Shown here one piece after another: positions 17,415 through 23,852 of a stretch of DNA of 64,000 nt (the first letter of the stretch is position 1; every line of letters begins with the position of its first letter). The stretch spans positions 62,001 through 126,000 of the forward strand of contig NZ_JXYP01000014.1 of the NCBI RefSeq assembly GCF_000964005.1. Direction: 5' to 3'. The position numbers and the translations under genes are program-made. The stretch is from Williamsia herbipolensis. Its GTDB lineage: Bacteria > Actinomycetota > Actinomycetes > Mycobacteriales > Mycobacteriaceae. The notes beneath the pieces were generated by a model. That model was given only the letters and a program-made list of their open reading frames with translations. It did not search any database and was not told the DNA's origin.

Positions 17415-18029
17415 ATGCAAGAAACGGCCCAATTACGCGATGCGCTGCTCTCCGACGAACCCACAGATGCCATGGTGCGACTGATCAGCGCCGCCGCAAG
17501 CGACATAAAAATGTCTGCGCCGAGGTCCGCTCAACAATGGCCCGAGAAAGCGTCGCTTATCGAGAGGACGAACAATCCTCAATTAGAGTTCGCCGTATCT
17601 CAGTGGACTCATGGCGGCATTCACTCGCTGTTTATCGACGAATGGCGCAACGAGGCCCGCGCAGCCCTACTCGACCCAACCACCGCCGACGGCATTGGAG
17701 GCATCCTCGTCGCCGAGGCACTGGCGCAGCCAGCAACGTCCACTTACCTGTATCGCGGCGTTGCATCCTGGGACAGCCCCACGTTCTGCGATCTGTCCTC
17801 GTGGACCACCGACCCCCTGGTGGCGCTCATCTATGCCGCAATGGTTGGTGATGACGAGATGACCGTCCTACGCCTCGCCCCCGGTGCTCTCGCTGCAGAC
17901 CTATCCACCCCGAGCGGTGAGTACGTCACGCTTGGCCCGATCGCTCCCACGGATAGTCCAGTGGGCCCACCACGGGGCGGCGTGCGCGTTGTGGACCTCG
18001 TGCCGGGCGAGGGGTGGCGCGTGGCGTGA
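17415..18029 (+). CDS. ADP-ribosyltransferase-fold protein, likely cargo of the element
   Basis: A 204-residue protein with a helical N-terminal half and a C-terminal half matching the R-S-E class of ADP-ribosyltransferases: YLYRG with Arg114 on the first strand, SSWTTDPLVALIYA (residues 128-141) resembling the STS strand and following helix, VLRLAPG, and GEYVTLGP with Glu169 where the catalytic Glu strand is expected. The family transfers ADP-ribose from NAD+ to proteins, nucleic acids or small molecules. There is no signal peptide, so it probably acts inside the cell. Base composition is less GC-rich than its neighbours. It lies alone beside attR, the usual place for satellite cargo. The fold call is from motif spacing only. 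Confidence 0.6.
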   Translation: MQETAQLRDALLSDEPTDAMVRLISAAASDIKMSAPRSAQQWPEKASLIERTNNPQLEFAVSQWTHGGIHSLFIDEWRNEARAALLDPTTADGIGGILVAEALAQPATSTYLYRGVASWDSPTFCDLSSWTTDPLVALIYAAMVGDDEMTVLRLAPGALAADLSTPSGEYVTLGPIAPTDSPVGPPRGGVRVVDLVPGEGWRVA

Positions 18030-18053
18030 GGCGCTGTTCTCTCTGCGGGGTCT

Positions 18054-18074
18054 CATCGCACACATATCGCACAC
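18054..18074 (+). promoter_or_regulatory. Right arm-type integrase sites (two ATCGCACA repeats, 11-bp period)
   Basis: CATCGCACA (18054-18062) and TATCGCACA (18065-18073) are in the same orientation with an 11-bp period, about 130 bp inside the attR core, mirroring the pair at 8809-8828. They lie between the cargo gene stop and the core, in otherwise non-coding sequence. Confidence 0.6.
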
Positions 18075-18112
18075 TTGGTGCCCAACTCCGTGTTATCCGG
18101 TAGAACGACGTA

Positions 18113-18991
18113 TCACGACTGCATCGCTAGAAAGCCGTTGAGCTGCAAATATGGTCCACTGTTGACAACCCCGTGATATTGTGTAGCACCGCTCATAACT
18201 CGGTTCAGGCATTCCAGGTTCGAGTCCTGGTGGGGGAGCACTACGTCGAACGCGGCCATGCGAATGAGCTGACGGAAGGCGGCGGTTCTGAGGAGCCATC
18301 GAGTCCGTCCGCCGGGCACCGCAGCCGCCTCGTTCTCCAGAGCGGTGATCATGTGCTGTGTGAAGCCGAGACGCGGATGCCGCTCGAGAAGCTCGGCCAC
18401 CCAGGTTGGGTCCAGATCGGCCAGTCGATCACCGATGACGTCCACCGCGGCGCCGGCCGACACGAACCCGACACCGCCGAGATCGTCGGCGATGCCGACC
18501 GTCAGGTGGCCGGCGATCGCCGCTCCTATGGCGTGGGCGCGCGTCGGGTCGGCGCCGTTGGCGCGGGTGAAAGCGACTGCGCGCTCGGCGCCCGTGACAG
18601 CGAAGCACCGGCCCGGCGTCGGGCGTTCGAGGTGCAGGTCGTGGAGCAGGCTCGCCACGAATGCGAGTTCGTCGTCGAAGGCGATGCCACGTAGTTCGCA
18701 GAGTGCGCGCGCGAAGAAGTAGGTGCGATAGGAATGCTCCACTACATGGGGTGTGAGGCTCGTCCTGGCCTCCTCCTCCGCAGCGACCGCCAGGCGTGAG
18801 GACGGCAGTCTCAGCCCGTTGAAGTCGACGCGACCGTTACCCCGCCGACCCATGGCGACCCTCGCGTAGCCGGCCACCGTCCGAGGTAGTTCGGCGATGA
18901 GCGCGACCGCCAATGACCGTCGCGCAGCGGGCGACAACACCCCGCCGGTCGAGATGGCCCACTCCCAGTCCCACTGATCCACTGCGGTCAT
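18113..18991 (-). CDS. HD-domain protein with its 3' end over the element attR site
   Basis: A 292-residue protein. ATG 18991 is preceded by GAGGGG at proper spacing; the longer frame to 19054 lacks this. The HD-type metal-binding pattern is seen as VVEHSYRTYFFARAL and ASLLHDLHLERP, similar to cyanamide hydratase/phosphohydrolase-like HD proteins; substrate unknown. The final residues read through the antisense of the tRNA fragment (LPHQDSNLECLN), and the last 29 residues come from element DNA. In the empty site the frame would instead run into the antisense of the EAL gene to about 8455. The natural C-terminus is therefore uncertain and has been rewritten by the insertion. Confidence 0.75.
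   Translation of the reverse strand: MTAVDQWDWEWAISTGGVLSPAARRSLAVALIAELPRTVAGYARVAMGRRGNGRVDFNGLRLPSSRLAVAAEEEARTSLTPHVVEHSYRTYFFARALCELRGIAFDDELAFVASLLHDLHLERPTPGRCFAVTGAERAVAFTRANGADPTRAHAIGAAIAGHLTVGIADDLGGVGFVSAGAAVDVIGDRLADLDPTWVAELLERHPRLGFTQHMITALENEAAAVPGGRTRWLLRTAAFRQLIRMAAFDVVLPHQDSNLECLNRVMSGATQYHGVVNSGPYLQLNGFLAMQS
18202..18240 (+). repeat. attR core: 39-bp direct repeat of the tRNA-Gln 3' half
   Basis: Identical to 8715-8753. Only the anticodon-loop-to-acceptor part of the tRNA is present, so this is not a second tRNA gene. It marks the outer end of the element and falls inside the reading frame of the HD-domain gene. Confidence 0.92.
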
Positions 18992-19093
18992 CGTTGCCCC
19001 TCGGGTCGTGAACGGCTGACCGTACCGGCCAGTCGGGACATGCGACAGGGCCACTGCGTTCCGCGGAGCGTGGTCGCGGTCGTCGGAATCTGT

Positions 19094-19534
19094 TCAGTTG
19101 CTGCCGAATGTGGGCGCAGGTGCCGGTGTGGACTCCACGTAGGGGATCGCGACGACGTTGTTCGAGAGGTTCGGATCGAACGGTGTCACGCCGTTCTCGG
19201 CTATGGGGCCGGCGACGAGGTAGAGGACTTTGTCGGACTCCAGCGCGGTGCAGGTGGTGGAATACTCCACCTTGACGCTGGTACCGGCGACCACGGGGCC
19301 GAGGTCTCGGAAGTAAACCTTCTCGAAGAAGTCCGACGGCGCGATGGAGACCCGGACGGTGTCGGGGCCGAGATTGGTCACCCCCAGGGTGCATCCGGAC
19401 CCGGGCGTCGGGGTGAGCAATGCGAGTGCGATGTCAGCGGTCGGTGGGGTGGCCGCGCTTGCCGCGCCCGTTCCGATGGTGATGGCGGTGGTCGCGGCGG
19501 CCATGCAGCCGACCAGGGTGGCGAGGACGTTCTT
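19094..19534 (-). CDS. Secreted hypothetical protein
   Basis: A 146-residue protein with a clear signal peptide (VKNVLATLVGCMAAATTAITIGTGAASAA, split here as KNVLATL, hydrophobic core and ASAA cleavage site). The mature part is mainly beta-strand-like (GCTLGVTNLGPDTVRVSIAPSD) with two Cys that could form a disulfide, resembling CARDB/immunoglobulin-like exported domains. GTG 19534 is preceded by GGAG at six-base spacing. No enzymatic motif. It is presumably exported to the cell envelope. Confidence 0.7.
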   Translation of the reverse strand, partial: KNVLATLVGCMAAATTAITIGTGAASAATPPTADIALALLTPTPGSGCTLGVTNLGPDTVRVSIAPSDFFEKVYFRDLGPVVAGTSVKVEYSTTCTALESDKVLYLVAGPIAENGVTPFDPNLSNNVVAIPYVESTPAPAPTFGSN

Positions 19535-19621
19535 CACGGGTGGCTCCGATCTTCGGTGGGCGAGTTCTCGCACTCGTGGAACGGAACAGTACCAAATCTC
19601 GTTCGTTTGTATGCCGAACAG

Positions 19622-20044
19622 TCAGACGGCGTGCATGAAGCTCTTCTGTTCGCGTCGCCCGGTGAAGCGCCATGTGTCGTCGATGCGGGCGAAGGTGTCG
19701 TGGTACCAGACCCCGACGAGCAGCATCTGCTGCTTCTCGCCTCCGGCGACGACCATCGGGTTGAAGCACATCGTGGTCGCCGAGGCGGTGTCGCCGTCGA
19801 GGGTGATCGAGTGGTTGCCGTTGAGGTGTTGGTAGTCGGAGAACAGGGCGAGGTTCTCACGCAGCCACGGCACCACCTGTTCGGTGGTTCCCACCGCGCC
19901 GCCGACCGGGGAGTAGTCGATCACCGCCTCGGGGGTGAACAACTCGCGCAGCCGGTCGAAGTCGCGGGTGTCGACGGCGGTCGAGTAGTCGGTGATCAGT
20001 GCGGTGATCTCCATGCGGTCGGAGATCTCGACGAGATCCATCAT
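19622..20044 (-). CDS. SnoaL-like (NTF2-fold) protein
   Basis: A 140-residue NTF2-superfamily protein: helices ISDRMEITALITDYSTAVDTRDFDRLRELFTPEAVIDYS followed by strands including GNHSITLDGDTASATTMCFNP and WRFTGRREQKSFMH. This matches SnoaL_4-type proteins, some of which are cyclases, dehydratases or isomerases; the conserved Tyr/Asp/His pocket is plausible, but the substrate is unknown. Start at 20044 (MMDLVEI) or one codon later. It is divergent from the TetR regulator at 20154, which may control it. Confidence 0.75.
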   Translation of the reverse strand: MMDLVEISDRMEITALITDYSTAVDTRDFDRLRELFTPEAVIDYSPVGGAVGTTEQVVPWLRENLALFSDYQHLNGNHSITLDGDTASATTMCFNPMVVAGGEKQQMLLVGVWYHDTFARIDDTWRFTGRREQKSFMHAV

Positions 20045-20153
20045 GGGTCGAAAGTAGTGCGATCGGCCCTGCGTGGGATCGGAGATGGGAAGATCGGGGC
20101 AAGCGATCAGCGTCGATCCGCACTGTCGGCGCCTACACGGGTGGGGTGATGAC

Positions 20154-20870
20154 ATGGCAGTCGACAGACCGGCCGACACCGAGAAGGACGTCCGGGCGGC
20201 GCCGCGGACGCGGATGACCGGCCCGCAACGACGCCTTCAACTCATCGAGGTCGCGCGCGGCCTGTTCGCCGAACGTGGCTTCGAGGGAACGTCGGTCGAG
20301 GAGATCGCACAGCGAGCCGCGGTGTCGAAACCCGTTGTCTACGAACACTTCGGAGGCAAGGAGGGTCTGTACGCGGTCATCGTCGATCGCGAGATGGAGA
20401 CGCTGCTCGAGATGGTGACGCTGTCGCTCACCACCAATCGCTCGCGACAGCGTGTGGAGAGTGTCGCCCTCGCCCTGCTGACCTACATGGAGGACCGCAC
20501 CGACGGCTTCCGGATCCTGGTGCACGGCAGCCATGGCGGTGGCGCCGACGCGAAGTACTCGAGCCTGCTCAACGACGCCATCAGCCAGGTGGAACACATC
20601 CTGGCCGGCGATTTCGAGCGCCGCGGGTTCGACGCGGGGCTCGCCCCGCTCTACGCCCAGGCTCTCGTCGGGATGGTCTCGGTGACCGCCCAGTGGTGGC
20701 TCGATGTCCGCGAACCCGCGAAGGAGGTCGTGGCGGCACACCTGGTGAACCTCTGCTGGAACGGGCTCACCAACCTCGAGATCTCACCGGAACTCGCCGA
20801 CAGCGCTCACGAACCGATCACGTCGGACGGCACCGCGCGCGAGAACCCGGAGAACGACGCCGAGGGCTGA
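20154..20870 (+). CDS. TetR-family transcriptional regulator
   Basis: A 238-residue repressor-type protein. The N-terminal helix-turn-helix (RLQLIEVARGLFAERGFEGTSVEEIAQRAAVSKPVVYEHFGGKEGLY) sits at about residues 26-70 and is a textbook TetR DNA-binding domain, followed by an all-helical ligand-binding domain. ATG 20154 (MAVDRP) is chosen because the longer frame would invade the divergent promoter region. It is divergent from the SnoaL-like gene and convergent with the dioxygenase operon; the likely target is the 109-bp region before it. Confidence 0.88.
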   Translation: MAVDRPADTEKDVRAAPRTRMTGPQRRLQLIEVARGLFAERGFEGTSVEEIAQRAAVSKPVVYEHFGGKEGLYAVIVDREMETLLEMVTLSLTTNRSRQRVESVALALLTYMEDRTDGFRILVHGSHGGGADAKYSSLLNDAISQVEHILAGDFERRGFDAGLAPLYAQALVGMVSVTAQWWLDVREPAKEVVAAHLVNLCWNGLTNLEISPELADSAHEPITSDGTARENPENDAEG

Positions 20871-21662
20871 TCAGGCCAGCGACACACTGCGTTTGGACAA
20901 CCCCATCCAGAATCCGTCGATCACCTGATCGGGGATCTGGCCGGGGTCGTCGCTCGCCCCGAGGGTCACGAACAGCGGCGCGAAGTGCTCGATCGTGGGG
21001 TGCGCGTACGGCATTCCCGGCGCACGGTTGCGGAAGTCGATCAGCCCATCGACATCGCCGGCAGCGAAGCGTTCCGCGGTCCACGCGTCGAACTCCTGCG
21101 ACCATCCCGGCGCGACGGCGTCGGGCCGCGGGTCGGTGAGGAACGGGAGCCCGTGGGTGGTGAAACCGGACCCGAGTATCAGCACGCCCTCGTCGCGCAG
21201 TTCGCGCAGTCGACGACCCAGTCCTATGAGGGCGGTCGGGTCGAGGGTCGGCAGGGAGATCTGTACCACCGGGATGTCGGCGTCGGGGTACATCACCGTC
21301 AGGGGTACGAAGGCCCCGTGATCGAGTCGCCGCTGCGCATCGTGATGGACGACCATCGGGTCGGGCATCAGTGCCGTCACGCGCTGCGCGAGGTCGGTCG
21401 CGCCGGGCGGGGCGTAGGTGATGTCGTAGAAGCGCTGCTCGAATCCCCAGAAATCGTAGGTGAGCGGCGTGCGGGGGTCGGTGGACCCGATGGTGAGCGG
21501 AGCCGACTCCCAGTGCGCGGACACCACCAGGATGGCCGTGGGCCGGGGCAGCGCCGTGGCCAGGGCGGCCAGCTCGCCGACCCAGCGCTCGTCGTCGAGC
21601 AGCGGTGGCGCCCCGTGACTGATGAACAGTGCGGGGGTGCGGACGGGACTCGCGATACTCAT
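20871..21662 (-). CDS. DODA-type extradiol aromatic ring-opening dioxygenase
   Basis: A 263-residue LigB-superfamily protein similar to YgiD/plant DOPA-dioxygenase. Metal-ligand His candidates are in FISHGAPP, VVSAHWES, LDHGAFVPL and GFTTHGLPFL, the usual set. Such enzymes use non-haem iron or zinc and O2 to cleave catechols between carbons next to hydroxyls. It is the third gene of an operon (SDR, acetyltransferase, dioxygenase), with ATG 21662 overlapping the acetyltransferase stop by 4 bp. The true substrate cannot be told. Confidence 0.85.
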   Translation of the reverse strand: MSIASPVRTPALFISHGAPPLLDDERWVGELAALATALPRPTAILVVSAHWESAPLTIGSTDPRTPLTYDFWGFEQRFYDITYAPPGATDLAQRVTALMPDPMVVHHDAQRRLDHGAFVPLTVMYPDADIPVVQISLPTLDPTALIGLGRRLRELRDEGVLILGSGFTTHGLPFLTDPRPDAVAPGWSQEFDAWTAERFAAGDVDGLIDFRNRAPGMPYAHPTIEHFAPLFVTLGASDDPGQIPDQVIDGFWMGLSKRSVSLA

Positions 21663-22210
21663 GACGGAGAAAACGGACCAGAGTCCGATTCTGTTCCCGG
21701 GACCGTGTACTGCAGCACTGCGCAGTCGATCCACCGACCGTTCTTGTACCCGATGCTCTGCAGCACACCGGTCTGCACGAAGCCGAACCGCTGGTGCAGG
21801 CGGATCGAGACGTCGGAGGAGATGATCGAGATCACCGCGACCACGCGACGCACCGACGACGGGTCGAGGCCGGTGAGCAACGCCTCGAGCAACGTGGAGC
21901 CCAGGCGGCGGCCCGTAACGTCGGGGCGGAGGTAGATCGAGTCCTCGGTGGTCCAGTCGTAGGCGTGTTTGGTGCGGAACTCGCCGAGATAGGCGTAACC
22001 GAGCACCGTGTCGGCACCGGTGTCGTCGGGCTCCACCGCGACGACGAACGGCCGACCTCGCGCGGTGATCGCGGCGAGGCGTTCTTCCCAGTCGTCGACC
22101 GAGGGGGACTCGTAATCGAAGGTGATCACCGAGTTCTCGACGTAGTGGCGGTAGATCTCGGCGATCTGGGGGCAGTCGGCCGAGGTGGCGGTACGCACGG
22201 TGGCGGTCAT
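21659..22210 (-). CDS. GNAT N-acetyltransferase, phosphinothricin-acetyltransferase-like
   Basis: A 183-residue GNAT protein. MTATVRTATSADCPQIAEIYRHYVENSVITFD is the typical opening of the Pat/Bar/YncA group. The acetyl-CoA-binding segment YLRPDVTGRRLGSTLLEALL fits the RRxGxG/A signature, and the C-terminal HQRFGFVQTGVLQSIGYKNGRWIDCAVLQY motif is characteristic of this subfamily. Probable role: acetylation of small amino acid analogues or cellular amines. It overlaps both neighbours by 4 bp, so the operon is translationally coupled. Confidence 0.87.
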   Translation of the reverse strand: MTATVRTATSADCPQIAEIYRHYVENSVITFDYESPSVDDWEERLAAITARGRPFVVAVEPDDTGADTVLGYAYLGEFRTKHAYDWTTEDSIYLRPDVTGRRLGSTLLEALLTGLDPSSVRRVVAVISIISSDVSIRLHQRFGFVQTGVLQSIGYKNGRWIDCAVLQYTVPGTESDSGPFSPS

Positions 22211-23079
22211 GCCGACAGCTCCGATCCGGTCAGGGCGGCGGCGGTCTCCCAGAAGCGTTCGGCGAGAACGGGATCAGCGGCCTGCGTGGATCGTCCGACG
22301 AGCGTGGGCGCACCGCGCATCCCGAGGAACCCGTCGGGGCCGACGAAACTCCCCGACGGGATCGGCATCGCCGCGGCGTAGAGGCTGCAGGCCGCTCCGG
22401 CGACGGCGGTGTTCGCGATCGTGTTGCCCAGCCACGTCACCAACGCATCGACGGCGGCGACACGGGTCACCCCGGTCATCTCGGTCGCCGCCCAGCCCGG
22501 ATGGGCCATCGCGGTCGTCACCTCCGACCGCGCGGCGCGAAGGCGGCGGTCGAGCGCCAACATCCACAGGGCCTGGGCCAGCTTCGACTGCGCGTAGGCG
22601 CGGGCGCCCGAGAACGCGCGACGCTCGAAGTGCAGATCGGTGAAGTCGATGCGGCCGGCGGAGTGGACGGTGGAGTTGACGGCCACGATCCGCCCGCGGA
22701 TCCGGTCGGCGAGCAGGTTGGTGAGGACGAACGGCCCGAGGACGTTCGTCGCGAGCGCGGACTCGAAACCGTCGGCGGTCTCGACCCGCGAGGTGGGCAG
22801 CACACCGGCGTTGTGGACCAGGATGTCGATCTCGCCGACCGAGTCGGCGAACCGCTCGATCGACGCGCGATCTGTCAGGTCGAGGGTGGCCGCTCTGCTC
22901 GATCCGCCGAGCGAACGGGCGACGGCATCGGCGGCGTCGTGGTCGCGCCCGGCGACGATCACGGTGGCGCCGGCGGCGGCCGCTCCGCGGGCGGTCGCGA
23001 CGCCCAGCCCGCGGGTCGCCCCGGTGACGACCACCGTGACGCCGTCGAGACGGGGGAGTCGCGCTGCGGTCCAGGTCAT
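22207..23079 (-). CDS. Short-chain dehydrogenase/reductase
   Basis: A 290-residue SDR of the retinol-dehydrogenase/WW-oxidoreductase-like group: cofactor motif TGATRGLG near residues 19-26, HNAG, catalytic Ser in VNSTVHS and the YAQSK active site. A C-terminal extension of about 50 residues covers the substrate pocket. First gene of the operon with the acetyltransferase and dioxygenase. ATG 23079 (MTWTAARL) is chosen over the extended frame to 23118. It probably oxidises or reduces a hydrophobic alcohol/ketone; specificity unknown. Confidence 0.85.
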   Translation of the reverse strand: MTWTAARLPRLDGVTVVVTGATRGLGVATARGAAAAGATVIVAGRDHDAADAVARSLGGSSRAATLDLTDRASIERFADSVGEIDILVHNAGVLPTSRVETADGFESALATNVLGPFVLTNLLADRIRGRIVAVNSTVHSAGRIDFTDLHFERRAFSGARAYAQSKLAQALWMLALDRRLRAARSEVTTAMAHPGWAATEMTGVTRVAAVDALVTWLGNTIANTAVAGAACSLYAAAMPIPSGSFVGPDGFLGMRGAPTLVGRSTQAADPVLAERFWETAAALTGSELSA

Positions 23080-23137
23080 GGCGTCACGATACGACGACCG
23101 TCGTCCGCCACTGCACACGCCGTGGCGACCCGGGGCG

Positions 23138-23797
23138 TCAGTAGAGCATGCGCCGGTAGTTCTCCTCGGCGTAGTGCCGCTCGAGTTCGGCGAGCCCCGG
23201 GCTCAGCATCACCGCGTGGCTGATCTCGGCGACGCTCGGCAGGTCGTCGGGATGCCAGGTGTCGGTGTCCCACAGCTTCGACCGCATGAACGCCTTCGCG
23301 CAGTGGAAGAACGTCTCCTCGACGCTGATCTCCAACGCCAGGATCGGGCGGTTCCCGGAGACGACCATGTCGTCGAAGTAGTCGGCGTCGGAGACGATGC
23401 GGGCGGTGCCGTTGACGCGCAACGTGTCGCCGCGACCGGGGACCACGAAGAGTGTCCCGACGTGTGGATCGGTCAGGACGTTGAGGTAGCCGTCGACCCG
23501 CTTGTTGCCCGGCCGCTCGGGGATGGCGATGGTGGTGTCATCGAGGACGCGCACGAACCCCGGGGGGTCGCCCTTGGGCGAGACGTCGACGGCGCCGCCC
23601 TCACCGGTGGTCGACACGACCACGAACGGCGACTGCGCGATCCACTCGCGGTGCACGTCGGTGAGTCGGTCGCGGACCTTGGTGGCGACCCGTTCGTTCG
23701 GGTGACCCACGATGGACCGCAGTTGCTCGACGGTCGTCACGGTGTGATCGTCCGCTGTGTGATCGTTCGTTGCGTGATCGTGGTGAGGGGGATGCAC
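23138..23797 (-). CDS. Pyridoxamine 5'-phosphate oxidase-like flavoprotein
   Basis: About 219 residues with a split-barrel FMN-binding fold: [34 protein letters not shown] then [17 protein letters not shown] and [22 protein letters not shown] are the signature blocks of the MSMEG_1061/DR2424-type PPOX subfamily. [24 protein letters not shown]-like C-terminus ([15 protein letters not shown]) is also typical. Such proteins are FMN-dependent oxidoreductases, or haem or F420 binders. The start is uncertain: GTG 23797 gives a His/Asp/Thr-repeat N-terminus ([13 protein letters not shown]); a start near VTTVEQL is possible. Divergent from mfd. Confidence 0.8.
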   Translation of the reverse strand: MHPPHHDHATNDHTADDHTVTTVEQLRSIVGHPNERVATKVRDRLTDVHREWIAQSPFVVVSTTGEGGAVDVSPKGDPPGFVRVLDDTTIAIPERPGNKRVDGYLNVLTDPHVGTLFVVPGRGDTLRVNGTARIVSDADYFDDMVVSGNRPILALEISVEETFFHCAKAFMRSKLWDTDTWHPDDLPSVAEISHAVMLSPGLAELERHYAEENYRRMLY

Positions 23798-23852
23798 GTC
23801 ACCATCCTCACCCGCCGAGGCCCGACTGCGGAACCCCGACGAATACCATCGT

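Larger units (their letters stand above)
8715..18240. mobile_element. 9.5-kb integrated phage-satellite-like element in tRNA-Gln
   Basis: Bounded by identical 39-bp direct repeats (8715-8753 and 18202-18240) made of the tRNA-Gln 3' half. Gene order: integrase (reverse, next to the tRNA), excisionase-like and other small DNA-binding proteins, RepA-like ATPase, a chain of small overlapping genes, scaffold-like protein, HK97-type capsid, P27-like small terminase, two reverse-strand small genes and an ADP-ribosyltransferase-like cargo gene beside attR. No portal, large terminase, protease, tail or lysis gene is seen. Known comparison: phiRv1/phiRv2 of M. tuberculosis are elements of similar size with integrase, excisionase and capsid-region genes. 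Inference: a satellite that depends on a helper phage, or a trimmed prophage. Confidence 0.88.

Noticed and set aside
18202-18240. A second tRNA-Gln gene
   Set aside because: Only the 3' half of the tRNA is present; the D arm and 5' acceptor strand are missing, so it is an attachment repeat.
18093-18299. Short reverse frame ending in PPPGLEPGMPEP
   Set aside because: That peptide is simply the antisense translation of the tRNA T arm and acceptor, a well-known false product next to tRNAs.
23737-23780. GTGATCG-type short repeats as an operator array
   Set aside because: They encode the DHT/DHA repeats in the doubtful N-terminus of the PPOX gene and have no symmetry; too weak to call a regulatory array.
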